From positions 21,921 through 85,920 of the forward strand of contig JAQVCX010000004.1 in the NCBI GenBank assembly GCA_028689545.1: a stretch of DNA of 64,000 nucleotides, read 5' to 3'. Position numbers and translations under genes: made by a program. This DNA comes from Parabacteroides sp. GTDB taxonomy: Bacteria > Bacteroidota > Bacteroidia > Bacteroidales > Tannerellaceae. Every line of letters begins with the position of its first letter. The stretch's first letter is position 1. The notes below the pieces were generated by a model. That model made no database searches, was not told the DNA's origin, and saw nothing but the letters and a program-made list of their open reading frames with translations. Below, piece by piece: positions 51,316 through 60,551 of the stretch.

Positions 51316-51408
51316 TACGATTTGAGGAAAATTTTACAGACAACAGTCATTTTATCTTCTTTTTCCGCAAACTTATGTTAAGCAACATTGTTCTATAATA
51401 ATGGATTA

Positions 51409-51786
51409 TTATCGCGACGGTAATATCTCGATCCAATAATCATCCGGATCATTAATAAAATACAACCCCATCTCGGCATTCTCGAAGCAAACCGCTCCCA
51501 TTTCCTTGTGGTATTTACGTACCTCATCGTAATCACCAGCTACCCGGAAACAAAGGTGGCTCTCGTTGTCGCCTAGCTCATAAGATTCTTCCCGGTCGCG
51601 CAGCCAAGTCAGCTCCATCAAGAAGCCCGTTTGCTCATCCGTCAGATACACCAATATAAAAGAACCGTCTTCCGCCACCTTCCGATGATGCTCTTTCAAT
51701 CCCAACGCTTTGTTATAAAAAGCGATACTCTCCTCCAAATCCAATACGTTAATATTGAAATGATCGAATCTACCTTTAACTTCCAT
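51409..51786 (-). CDS. VOC-family (glyoxalase-type) protein
   Basis: This 125-aa protein is a single VOC domain. Putative metal ligands are His9 (FDHFNINV), Glu near 59 (FLMELTWL), His near 77 (ESHLCFRV) and a C-terminal Glu (YWIEILPSR). The pattern matches lactoylglutathione lyase-type glyoxalase I. Bacteroidetes generally lack glutathione, so the cofactor may be another thiol or the substrate may differ. It lies 52 bp before the MBL gene's stop in the same direction. Confidence 0.85.
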   Translation of the reverse strand: MEVKGRFDHFNINVLDLEESIAFYNKALGLKEHHRKVAEDGSFILVYLTDEQTGFLMELTWLRDREESYELGDNESHLCFRVAGDYDEVRKYHKEMGAVCFENAEMGLYFINDPDDYWIEILPSR

Positions 51787-51838
51787 CTCTAACTAAATTT
51801 ACATGTTTTCAAAAATCCTATACATTATATATATAACA

Positions 51839-52570
51839 TCATAGATCAATCCTCTCGCCCGGAGCAGACGGAACGATATACCGGCAACCTTCCGCCTCGG
51901 CGTAAGGGCCGAAAGGCAAGACCTTCTCCGGATGCCCCCAGAAATGCATCGGGACAAATACGTCCGTCTTTATCCGGCCGATGAATTGTTGGGCGCCTCG
52001 CATAAAATCGGTTCCTATGCGGGGATCTACCGGAAACATGACGAGATCCATCGCCCGCGTATATCTCGCTATTATATCCAGTTCTCTCAGATAATTCCCT
52101 TCCGCCTCCGCTACTTCCTGTGGAGTAGACTCATCTTTCCAATGCCAGTTATTCAAGTCGCCGGCATGAAAGATCCGTTGACCTTGCGTCTCGATCAGAA
52201 AAGAGATACCGACATCGGTCGATCCGAACGTCCGAATCGTCAACCGCTCATCTTGGTATATATCTCCTTTCCTCATATATAAAGCGTCCTCGGCTTTTGC
52301 CCGGCGGCGTTTCAATATATCCGTGGAGAGAATATATTTGATATCGTCTTTCTCCTCTTTCCATTTCAACACGTCCGGGTTAAAATGATCCGGATGGAAA
52401 TGCGAGGCCAATACATACAACGTACCCGGACGCTTTAGTAGCTCCCCGCGTACAATCCCCTTCGCCGGATCCGGGTTCGTATCCTTGAAATAGTCGATCA
52501 AGATCGAGAAGCCTTCCGCCTCTACCACGAACCCGCTGTGATAAATATAAACCAGTCTCATCTTATTCAT
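51839..52570 (-). CDS. MBL-fold metallo-hydrolase
   Basis: This is a 243-aa protein from MNKMRLVYIYHSGF (MRL at 52561 is also possible). It has metallo-beta-lactamase fold ligands ASHFHPDHF (HxHxDH), IFHAGDLNNWHW, and a late VPMHFWGHPE. The family (UlaG/YtsP-like) hydrolyses diverse phosphodiester, lactone or thioester substrates. The exact role is not known. No signal peptide is present. Its 5' side faces an 812-bp gene-free spacer. Confidence 0.87.
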   Translation of the reverse strand: MNKMRLVYIYHSGFVVEAEGFSILIDYFKDTNPDPAKGIVRGELLKRPGTLYVLASHFHPDHFNPDVLKWKEEKDDIKYILSTDILKRRRAKAEDALYMRKGDIYQDERLTIRTFGSTDVGISFLIETQGQRIFHAGDLNNWHWKDESTPQEVAEAEGNYLRELDIIARYTRAMDLVMFPVDPRIGTDFMRGAQQFIGRIKTDVFVPMHFWGHPEKVLPFGPYAEAEGCRYIVPSAPGERIDL

Positions 52571-52790
52571 TCTATTTGTTTATTAAAAAACACCGGATCC
52601 CTCCGTGTTGTTGAGCTTCGTGCTACAAATATACAAAACGGCCAGACATATCACAGGCCCAGCCGATATTTGATCGTGTATTTTCGGTTCTATAAGGACC
52701 CAAGGATGAACTAATGATATTATAACAATGAATCCTATACACTCAAGGGATAAGAACAGTGGATAGTATCGTCAAGTACCGGACCATCTA

Positions 52791-52880
52791 ATCGTTTCAC
52801 GGAGGTGAAGAGATCTTTTCACCTAGGTGATACGCTCTCTTCACCTCCGTGAAACGATCTCTTCACCCCTGTGAAACGAT
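52791..52880. repeat. Cruciform-forming palindrome cluster upstream of susC
   Basis: A perfect 23-bp inverted repeat (arms 52791-52813 and 52836-52858) encloses a 22-nt loop. The loop itself contains a perfect 12-bp palindrome TCACCTAGGTGA (52819-52830). A third copy of the arm word lies directly after, overlapping one base (52858-52880, two differences). Each arm contains TTCAC and GTGAA as a smaller inverted pair. There is no T-run. Confidence 0.85.
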
Positions 52881-53178
52881 CTGTATGTATATAGGCAGAC
52901 AAGAAATAATACGGAGAAACAAGCTACTACCTATAGCACTTCTATCCAATAGGACGGTATCCACCGTGACAAACCCTCCCGGTAAGCGTCTTCCTCGCTC
53001 CCCTTCACAACCTTTAAAGTCCTCACGGCATATCGCCGACTCATGCGGGTAGGCCGACGTGAGACATGCGATAAGACAAAATAAAAAAAAATCAACAAAA
53101 AGTTGTACATACCAAAAAAAAGATAGACCTTTACAAGCGATTAATAGAAACAACCGTTTCCACGAGTCGCATTTCAAA

Positions 53179-53215
53179 CTAATTGAAAGGAAACAAAAGG
53201 TGCTCTTTCAATTAG
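53179..53215. promoter_or_regulatory. Inverted repeat 170 bp upstream of susC
   Basis: CTAATTGAAAG (53179-53189) and CTTTCAATTAG (53205-53215) form a perfect 11-bp inverted repeat with a 15-nt loop. It could be an operator or a leader hairpin. The transcription start of susC is not evident, so the choice is open. Confidence 0.45.
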
Positions 53216-53382
53216 AGTAATGATAATGAAGAATCTACACAGGTAGAATTGAAAAGAGAGGTGTTTGCCTATTTTGAGATGTAAACAGATGTAATATACC
53301 CTAAAGGTATGACAGAGTAGTGAATTCATTTTATTACAAGTTTGTGTTTTTTAGTTTATTATACCTTAAATTCTAATTTTGT

Positions 53383-56300
53383 ATGAGTAATGTTGTATCA
53401 TGGAAGCCATTAGTCTTAGGAGCTTCTTTTCTTCTGTGCGGAGCTAATACAGCCTTCGCGACAGAACCGGATCATTTGTATCCAACACCTAGTACAGGAT
53501 TTATGAGTGTGCAACAAGATGGTCGGCAAGTTGACTGTCTTATCGTAGACAAATCGGGTCCTATCGTTGGAGCCAATGTAGTCATAAAAGGGACTACGAT
53601 TGGAAATATCTCTGATATGGATGGGCGTGCCATCATCGAGAATGTGCCCGCAAACGCTGTTCTAGTAGTATCCTATATCGGATACATAAGCCAGGAGATA
53701 ATACTCAAACCTAGCCAAACATCAATTAAAGTCACGTTAGCCGAAGATTCCCAAGCTTTGGATGAGATCGTAGTAACCGGTTATAGCACACAGGCCAAGA
53801 AGGATATCACAGGCTCTGTGGCTGTCATAGCTACCGACGCATTAAAAGAAACACCGGTTTCTAACTTCTCGGAAGCATTGCAAGGTAAGGCTGCCGGCGT
53901 ATTCGTTCAAGCCGGTGGTGGCCCGTTGGGTGAGACTACGATTCGTATCCGTGGTGTAGGTTCCGTGAACGGTTCCGACCCGTTGATCATCGTCGATGGT
54001 GTATCCGGCGTGGACATAGACGCTGTAAACCCGAATGATATCGAGTCTATGCAGATCTTAAAAGATGCCGCCGCATCCGCGATCTATGGAGCGAAAGGAG
54101 CGAATGGTGTTATTATTATCACGACAAAACAAGGTAAAAGAGATGACCGTGTCAAAGTTTCTTACAATGGTTATTTCGGTGTAGCTAAGATGGCGAACGA
54201 TGGTTACGATTTGCTAGATGCTTGGGAAGCCATGGAGTTCCAAGAGGAAGGCCAACGTAACTTGTTGCAATATCGCGGTTTAAATACAACTCACTCGCAA
54301 TTTGGCACGATTGGAAAGGATGGCTCAGGCCATTTGACAATGCCATATGCGTTGAAACCTGCGGGTTATAGCAAGGATCAGATTGTTGAGAAGTTTGGTT
54401 CTGTTGACGCTTGGGTAAAATCCTATAAAGATAATGGCGCGGACACATGGTCTCGCTCCGCTTACCATCAGATGCTGGAAGATGGTTATTCTGAGGCAGA
54501 AGCCAAGAAAGGAACAAACTGGTATGACGAGGTCGTACAAACCGGTAAGGTTCAGAACCATGAGGTTTCCATCACGGGTGGTGGAGAAAAAGCTACCTAT
54601 TCGGTTGGTTTAGGCTATATGAACCGCGAAGGAACAATCAAGGAATCTTGGTTCCGCCGTTATTCTTTACGTGCGAATACCAACTTCTTCATTAATAAAT
54701 GGTTCAACATTGGCCAGAACACCAATATCGCCATCATTGAGAACTCCGGTGAACGTGGCCGCCAAGGTGACGATAATACTTTCGGTAAGACCTTCTCTAT
54801 CCAACCGTGGGTACCTATTTATACGGTAGGTGGAGACTATGCCGGTTCTGTAAACAATGAGGGCGGACGTGCCGAGAGCGCGGTAATGGCTGTAGATTAC
54901 GGCAAGGACAACCGCCGCCGTTTCATGCGTGCGCAATCCGCTATCTACGCCGAATTGATACCTATCCCAGACTTGAAGATCCGTACCCAGTTCAGTGCCC
55001 GCTTGAATGGCTCTTGGGACTATTGGATGAACAAACGTACCATCATGACCAACAAGGAGGGACGTAACAACAACGAGTTCTACGAGAACGCTGGATATTG
55101 GTTAGGTTATCAGTGGACAAACACAGCTACCTACAACAAGACGATCAATGACGATCATCAAATCGGTGTAGTAATTGGTACTGAGGCCATCCGAGAGGGT
55201 TTAGGCCGTTGGATCCAAGCAGGTCGTATCAACTATGATTTCGAGGACGATCCCAACACTTGGCAGATCAAGAATGGTTCCTCCGCGAACCTGCGCAATG
55301 ACGGTGAAGTACGTTCTGTCAGCACCATGTTCGGTATGTTCGCTCGTGCGGACTACGCTTACCAAGGTAAATACTTGGCTACCTTAACGGTCCGCAGGGA
55401 CGCATCCTCCAAATTCTCAGAGCAGAACCGCTGGGGTACTTTCCCTTCCATCTCTCTAGGTTGGCGTATGTCTGACGAGAAATTCATGGAAAAGACTCGT
55501 TCTTGGTTGGATGACCTCAAGTTGCGTGCCGGTTTCGGTACAACCGGTAACTCCAATATCGACGCTTACAACTGGGCTTTCCAATATGGCACCGGTAATA
55601 CCTATCTTTACAGTATATCGGGCAGCGATACGGAAGTGTCTTCCGGTTATGGCGTAACCAACCTAGGAGATATCAAAGCGAAGTGGGAGACCTCTAAGAT
55701 GTTGAACGTCGGTTTCGATGCGACGGTATTCGATCAACGCTTGAACATCAACCTTGACTGGTATTTGAAGAAAACATCCGACATGTTGATCGACGCAAAC
55801 TGGTCTGCTTTGGCTGGAAACGCTGATAAGCCTAAAGTAAATATCGGAGACATGGAAAATAAGGGTGTTGACTTGAACATGACATGGCGCGACAAAGCGG
55901 GAGAATTCGACTACTCCATAGGAATGAATCTTTCTCATTATAAGAATAAATTGACAGAGATAGGTACCGAGGCTGGTATCTTTGAGGGAACTCGTATCTC
56001 CAACATGAACGTTATGATGAAAGGCCACGCCGTAGGTATGTTCCATGGTTATCAACTGGACGGTATCTACAAGAGCGAGGAAGATGTCCGCAACTACAAG
56101 AACGATGCCGGCAGCGCGGTAGTACCTTATGGAACAAGTGATGCCTCATCCTTGAACCCCGCCCAGTACGTAGGTCAATTCAAGGTTAAGGATGTCAACA
56201 ACGATGGAAAGATCGATGCTTCCGATCGTACCTTCATAGGTAACCCGCATCCGGATTTGACCGGAGGTGTCAACCTTAGCTTAGGCTGGAGAGGTTTTGA

Positions 56301-56778
56301 CTTGAGTACCTATCTGTACTTCTCCGTAGGTAACGACATCTTCGCTATGTATAAGTACTATACTCACTATGGTTCTTTGCAATCGGCTTATTCAAGAGAT
56401 CGTCGCGACAACTCTTGGGATCCGGAGACCAACCCGAACGGTATCTATCCGATGTGGGCTACAGCTTCTGGCGAGAGCACGATCGCGGCCAACGAGTCTA
56501 ACTCCGGTTACATCGAGGACGGTTCATTCTTACGTATGCAGACCTTAACATTAGGTTATACCCTTCCGAAACCCTGGATGGAAAAGATCAAGATGGATAA
56601 GATCCGTATCTATGGCCAAGTTTCCAACGTCTTCACCCTAACAGGTTACTCCGGTTTGGATCCGCAAGTTCGTACGGATGATGGTTCTGGTAACTCTAAA
56701 GACCGTAACATGGGAACAGACTTCGGTTCTTACGGTATGCCACGTCAGTTCATCGTAGGTGTAAACGTTACTTTCTAA
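53383..56778 (+). CDS. SusC-like TonB-dependent outer-membrane receptor
   Basis: This 1131-aa protein starts at ATG 53383, fixed by an in-frame TAA nine bases upstream. A short signal peptide (LVLGASFLLCGANTAFA) precedes a carboxypeptidase-regulatory-like domain (PIVGANVVIKGTTIG; DMDGRAIIENVPA), a TonB box (LDEIVVTGY) and plug (GKAAGVFVQAGGGP; IRIRGVGSVNGSDPLIIVDG). The barrel ends in FIVGVNVTF. It imports a large nutrient with the SusD lipoprotein at 56824. The usual opening of the regulatory domain is altered: VDCLIVDKSGP replaces a V(T/S)GTVxDxxG pattern. The substrate is unknown, since no glycoside hydrolase is linked. Confidence 0.95.
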   Translation: MSNVVSWKPLVLGASFLLCGANTAFATEPDHLYPTPSTGFMSVQQDGRQVDCLIVDKSGPIVGANVVIKGTTIGNISDMDGRAIIENVPANAVLVVSYIGYISQEIILKPSQTSIKVTLAEDSQALDEIVVTGYSTQAKKDITGSVAVIATDALKETPVSNFSEALQGKAAGVFVQAGGGPLGETTIRIRGVGSVNGSDPLIIVDGVSGVDIDAVNPNDIESMQILKDAAASAIYGAKGANGVIIITTKQGKRDDRVKVSYNGYFGVAKMANDGYDLLDAWEAMEFQEEGQRNLLQYRGLNTTHSQFGTIGKDGSGHLTMPYALKPAGYSKDQIVEKFGSVDAWVKSYKDNGADTWSRSAYHQMLEDGYSEAEAKKGTNWYDEVVQTGKVQNHEVSITGGGEKATYSVGLGYMNREGTIKESWFRRYSLRANTNFFINKWFNIGQNTNIAIIENSGERGRQGDDNTFGKTFSIQPWVPIYTVGGDYAGSVNNEGGRAESAVMAVDYGKDNRRRFMRAQSAIYAELIPIPDLKIRTQFSARLNGSWDYWMNKRTIMTNKEGRNNNEFYENAGYWLGYQWTNTATYNKTINDDHQIGVVIGTEAIREGLGRWIQAGRINYDFEDDPNTWQIKNGSSANLRNDGEVRSVSTMFGMFARADYAYQGKYLATLTVRRDASSKFSEQNRWGTFPSISLGWRMSDEKFMEKTRSWLDDLKLRAGFGTTGNSNIDAYNWAFQYGTGNTYLYSISGSDTEVSSGYGVTNLGDIKAKWETSKMLNVGFDATVFDQRLNINLDWYLKKTSDMLIDANWSALAGNADKPKVNIGDMENKGVDLNMTWRDKAGEFDYSIGMNLSHYKNKLTEIGTEAGIFEGTRISNMNVMMKGHAVGMFHGYQLDGIYKSEEDVRNYKNDAGSAVVPYGTSDASSLNPAQYVGQFKVKDVNNDGKIDASDRTFIGNPHPDLTGGVNLSLGWRGFDLSTYLYFSVGNDIFAMYKYYTHYGSLQSAYSRDRRDNSWDPETNPNGIYPMWATASGESTIAANESNSGYIEDGSFLRMQTLTLGYTLPKPWMEKIKMDKIRIYGQVSNVFTLTGYSGLDPQVRTDDGSGNSKDRNMGTDFGSYGMPRQFIVGVNVTF

Positions 56779-56823
56779 AACCAGGTAAGGAATCTAATTA
56801 TTAACAATTAAGAAAAGACGATA

Positions 56824-58677
56824 ATGAAAAAAATATTTATATATTCCGCAATCGCGGCCGTTCTTGCCTTAGGTAATACGTCTTGCTCAGACTTTCTTGG
56901 GGTAAAGCCCGCAGGTTCAGTAAGTGAGGAGGATTTTATCTCCGCTAAAGGCGTAGAGCAATTGGTGACAGGCATGTATGCCAAGATGCACGATAATTCT
57001 TATTTCGAAGCAACGCTGAGTAACTATGTTTATGGTGATGTCATGGGCGGTAGCGCCAATAAGGGTTCTACGTTCCAAGACCAGCCGGATTTCACCAGTT
57101 TGGAGACATTCACTTTCACCACTGATAATGGTTATTTGAACAAAAAATGGCAGAAATCCTATAACGGTGTTTTCACGGCCAACAACGTGATCAAATTGGC
57201 AGACCTGGCGAAAGAAGAAATGGCCGCCCTCAACGGTGAGGCTAAAGACAACTATACGGAAACCATCGCACAAGCACGCTTCTTCCGCGCCTTCTGGCAC
57301 TTTGAGGTTGTGAAATTGTTCGGTGCCGCCGTACCTTACATAGACGATCAAGCCATGAAAGAGAATGTAAACCCGCAGGTATCTAACGTAGACGAGAGCG
57401 GTAACTACATCTATATTTGGGATAAGATCATCGAAGATTTGCAGTACGCATACGACAACCTTCCCGACAAATGGAACTCAGACAAAGGTCGTATCAACAA
57501 GTGGGCCGCCGCCGCATTACTGGCAAAGGTGAAAATGTATCAATCTTCCCCGTATGACGGAAAGAACGGTACTCAAAATCGTTGGACAGAGGTAAAAAGC
57601 CTTTTGGAGGAAGTCATAGCCAATGGTAAAGACAATAACGGTACGAATTTCAGATTAGCAGACACCTATGAGGAACTTTACTATGCGGGTGTATCTGACT
57701 GGACAGGTGAATCCGTATTCGACATCCAAATGGCTATCACTGGTACGGTAGAGGAAACTTCCAGCATCAACGGCCCATGGCACATTGGTTTCAATGGCGC
57801 ATTAGGCACCGGTGGTTGGGGATTCTATCAGCCCTCCAATGATTTGGTAAACTCTCATATCGTAGACGCAAACGGCCTGCCGGAGATGGATGGTCAATAC
57901 AAAAGCGAAGCGCCTTTAACAACGCTAGATGCGAACAACATTCCTCACACAGACTTAACAGTTTACACCGATCCACGTGTCGATGTATCTGCCGGACGTT
58001 TCAACACGCCGTTCTGGGATTGGACAGTACCCGCCTCACTTGACGGTTGGATTCGCGACTACAGTAATGGTGGTTTGTATTTGAATAAAAAGAATATCCC
58101 TCGTAAAGCGGATAAGGGAAGCTTATCTATCGTAACAGTGACAAACTCTTCCGCTAAGAATTTCCACTTGATCCGCTATGCCGACGTATTATTATGGTAT
58201 GCAGAGGCATTGATCGAGACAGGAAACCCGAAGGAAGCAGGTAAGTATATCAATCAAGTTCGTGCCCGTGCGGCCAACGGATATGTTAAGGCCGCGGATC
58301 CAAGTAATGGCATGGCCGAAACGACCTCTTCTTACGTCTTTGAGGATAAAGTGAACGGCAAAACACTGCCTAACGCAGCAGGTAACTACCGTATCGGTTT
58401 ATATCCCGATTCACAATTCGCTACCAAAGAGTCCGCTACACAGGCTCTACGCTGGGAGCGTAAGATCGAGATGGCCTTGGAAGGACATCGTTGGTATGAC
58501 CTAGCCCGTTGGGGTATCATCGCAAATGAGTTAAACAGTTTTGCCTCTTACGAAAAGAAGTTCTTGTTGAAGTACGCAAATAGTGTTTACAACGCAAAAT
58601 GGTGTGTATTGCCGATTCCATTGAATGAGATCCAGAAGATGAATGGTCTTTTGGTTCAAAATGAAAACTGGAAATAA
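56824..58677 (+). CDS. SusD-like nutrient-binding outer-membrane lipoprotein
   Basis: This 617-aa protein has a lipoprotein signal (AAVLALGNTSCSDF; Cys at ~21), then the SusD/RagB fold. It has helices with TPR-like packing (AQARFFRAFWHFEVVKLFGAAVPYID), NKWAAAALLAKVKMYQS and, near the end, LRWERKIEMALEGHRWYDLARWGI. It caps the SusC barrel at the cell surface and binds the substrate. It is cotranscribed with susC (45-bp gap) and ends at a terminator. The length is ordinary for SusD. No specificity can be read. Confidence 0.95.
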   Translation: MKKIFIYSAIAAVLALGNTSCSDFLGVKPAGSVSEEDFISAKGVEQLVTGMYAKMHDNSYFEATLSNYVYGDVMGGSANKGSTFQDQPDFTSLETFTFTTDNGYLNKKWQKSYNGVFTANNVIKLADLAKEEMAALNGEAKDNYTETIAQARFFRAFWHFEVVKLFGAAVPYIDDQAMKENVNPQVSNVDESGNYIYIWDKIIEDLQYAYDNLPDKWNSDKGRINKWAAAALLAKVKMYQSSPYDGKNGTQNRWTEVKSLLEEVIANGKDNNGTNFRLADTYEELYYAGVSDWTGESVFDIQMAITGTVEETSSINGPWHIGFNGALGTGGWGFYQPSNDLVNSHIVDANGLPEMDGQYKSEAPLTTLDANNIPHTDLTVYTDPRVDVSAGRFNTPFWDWTVPASLDGWIRDYSNGGLYLNKKNIPRKADKGSLSIVTVTNSSAKNFHLIRYADVLLWYAEALIETGNPKEAGKYINQVRARAANGYVKAADPSNGMAETTSSYVFEDKVNGKTLPNAAGNYRIGLYPDSQFATKESATQALRWERKIEMALEGHRWYDLARWGIIANELNSFASYEKKFLLKYANSVYNAKWCVLPIPLNEIQKMNGLLVQNENWK

Positions 58678-58703
58678 GCAAGTGGGTTAACATAAAAATA
58701 GAC

Positions 58704-58737
58704 AGCCGGGCATGTGATATGTCCGGCTTGCTTTTTT
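58704..58737 (+). terminator. Terminator of susCD
   Basis: AGCCGGGCAT (58704-58713) pairs with ATGTCCGGCT (58719-58728, one G-T pair) around GTGAT, followed by TGC and six T. Confidence 0.85.
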
Positions 58738-58758
58738 CCGATAAAAAGCCTATCTTTG
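58728..58758 (+). promoter_or_regulatory. Promoter of the DUF6057 operon
   Basis: TTG at 58728-58730, a 20-bp spacer and TATCTTTG at 58751-58758, 38 bp before the ATG at 58797. The -33 box overlaps the susCD terminator, so this operon is transcribed on its own. Confidence 0.68.
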
Positions 58759-58796
58759 TTTGACTTTTAAATCATAATGAAACGAGCACTCTAACC

Positions 58797-60542
58797 ATGA
58801 GATATAAACTAATACTCCTCAGTTTGATCCTGTTTGTCCTAGTAGGGAGTTTCTTGCAAATAACCAGCAAGTTTCATTTCTTCTATATTGAGCAGCTTCA
58901 GCTATTCCAGTTCTCCGGAGATTATCTTGCGGATAAGATCAGCCATCCGGGAGGCTTATCCTTGATTATCGGGGAGTTCTTAACGCAATTCTTCAGTACG
59001 CCTTACGCGGGGCCTTTTATCATAGCGGCTGTACTTACCGCCATCGGGTTAACAACGAGAGCGATCCTCCGGCAAATCAATCCGGACAAGGAACTCTTCC
59101 TGCTTTACATGCTCCCCGTTATATCCTTATTGTTGATTCAATACGACTTCAATTATTTATTACAAGGCACTATCGCTTTCCTCTTTTGCTTGCTTTGCCT
59201 AAGCGCATGGATGCGAGTAAAGGATTTCCGTTACCGGCTATCCGCCGCATTGGTAATCACCCCCTTGCTTTTCTGGATAGGAGGACCGGTCGCCGGGCTA
59301 TTCTCATTCAGTGTGGTTCTCAAGGAAGCGGTAAGCCGTTCCAAACAGGGGATCTATTTTCTAGCGGTTCTAATTGAATACCTCTTTATCGGGATCGGGA
59401 GTGTATGGACAACCACCCTCATCGGTTATCGCTTCGCGTTCTTACCGGACGCTTTTTATCATCCTATCTTGGCGGCTCCCAGTCTCATCTATTTCTCGTG
59501 GATCAGTCTACCGCTTTGCTTGATCGGAGCATCTTTATATCCCAAAGGCAAAAACAAATCAAAGAAAAGAGCCGGGATAGAATTAACCGCCCAAGCCATC
59601 GTAATCCTAGCCCTTTGCTGGATGGGAATACCACGTTATAACGATTCGAAAGACTATCCCCTAAAGGTATTGGATCATTATGCCCGTACCGGACAATGGG
59701 ACGAGATCATCCGGCATTGTCACGGACCGATCAAGAACTATTTATATTTAACTTACTTAAATAGGGCACTCGCAGAAAAAGGAGAGCTGGCAGACCGGAT
59801 GTTCGCTTTCGATCAACACGGTCCTCAAGGGTTACTCGCCTCTTGGAACAAGACCTCTACGGTCTCCACCCTGTTAAGCGACACCTACTTTACGCTAGGA
59901 GCAATCGCATTATCACAGGAGATGGCTTTTGAAGGGTATGTTACCGTAATTGGCGCCGGCAATCCCCGGAACCTGCAACGGCTTGTCCAGACAAACTTGA
60001 TTTACGGAGCGTATCCGATCGCCGAGAAATATATCAGCATCTTAGAAAAGACATATGCCTATCATAACTGGGCCAAACGGCATCGAGGCTTCTTATATAA
60101 TGACAAAGCGATTGAGGCGGACCCGGTATTAGGCCCTAAACGGAAAGGCCTCCCCAAGGAAAGCGATCTATCCGGCATCAACGGGCTGGAGCATGATTTA
60201 CTTATCCGTGCGGAACAAGATCCGGGCAATCAGCTCCCGATCCAATTCACCGGGGCGATCTATCTGCTGTCTAAAGACATGAAGTCTTTCCAAGCGTTGA
60301 TAGAGAAGTATTATGGAACGCCGGTACTCCCCGCTCTTCCCGTGAGCTTTCAAGAGGCCGTTATCCTATTGGCAGAGAAGGACACGGATTACTGGATGCG
60401 TTTTAACGTATCGGAAGAGGTGATCCGCAAATTCGCCGGCTATCGCAAGTTGGTCGTGCAGAACCGGAATAACCCACAACTTCCGCGACTTATAAACAAT
60501 TCGTTCGGAGACACTTATTGGTCTTACTATATTCTAAAATAA
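58797..60542 (+). CDS. DUF6057 polytopic membrane protein, copy 1
   Basis: This 581-aa protein has eight to nine hydrophobic helices in residues ~1-265, then a soluble helical C-terminal region of ~300 residues. That region is TPR-like in rhythm (YPIAEKYISILEKTYAYHNWAKRHRGFLYNDKA; LLASWNKTSTVSTLLSDTYFTLG). I recognise the pattern as DUF6057, a Bacteroidales family of unknown function. It is the first gene of a three-gene operon with a PD40/c-haem-motif lipoprotein and a second copy of itself. It could be a membrane partner of the lipoprotein; nothing more can be said. Confidence 0.75.
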   Translation: MRYKLILLSLILFVLVGSFLQITSKFHFFYIEQLQLFQFSGDYLADKISHPGGLSLIIGEFLTQFFSTPYAGPFIIAAVLTAIGLTTRAILRQINPDKELFLLYMLPVISLLLIQYDFNYLLQGTIAFLFCLLCLSAWMRVKDFRYRLSAALVITPLLFWIGGPVAGLFSFSVVLKEAVSRSKQGIYFLAVLIEYLFIGIGSVWTTTLIGYRFAFLPDAFYHPILAAPSLIYFSWISLPLCLIGASLYPKGKNKSKKRAGIELTAQAIVILALCWMGIPRYNDSKDYPLKVLDHYARTGQWDEIIRHCHGPIKNYLYLTYLNRALAEKGELADRMFAFDQHGPQGLLASWNKTSTVSTLLSDTYFTLGAIALSQEMAFEGYVTVIGAGNPRNLQRLVQTNLIYGAYPIAEKYISILEKTYAYHNWAKRHRGFLYNDKAIEADPVLGPKRKGLPKESDLSGINGLEHDLLIRAEQDPGNQLPIQFTGAIYLLSKDMKSFQALIEKYYGTPVLPALPVSFQEAVILLAEKDTDYWMRFNVSEEVIRKFAGYRKLVVQNRNNPQLPRLINNSFGDTYWSYYILK

Positions 60543-60551
60543 TCCACAGTC

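Larger units (their letters stand above)
52571..53382. other. Long gene-free spacer before susC
   Basis: This 812-bp stretch separates the divergent MBL and susC genes. Short ORFs in it have no protein-like features. It holds the 52791-52880 palindrome cluster, an 11-bp inverted repeat at 53179-53215, and AT-rich sequence with poly-A tracts. No sigma/anti-sigma or hybrid two-component gene is present, so the SusC/D system must be regulated from elsewhere or by leader RNA. Confidence 0.8.

Noticed and set aside
52863..53177. 104-codon minus ORF in the spacer before susC
   Set aside because: It has no recognisable domain and biased composition, and it overlaps the palindrome cluster.
53374..53381. 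TAATTTTG as the susC -7 box
   Set aside because: It would place the transcription start inside the first codons and exclude the signal peptide.
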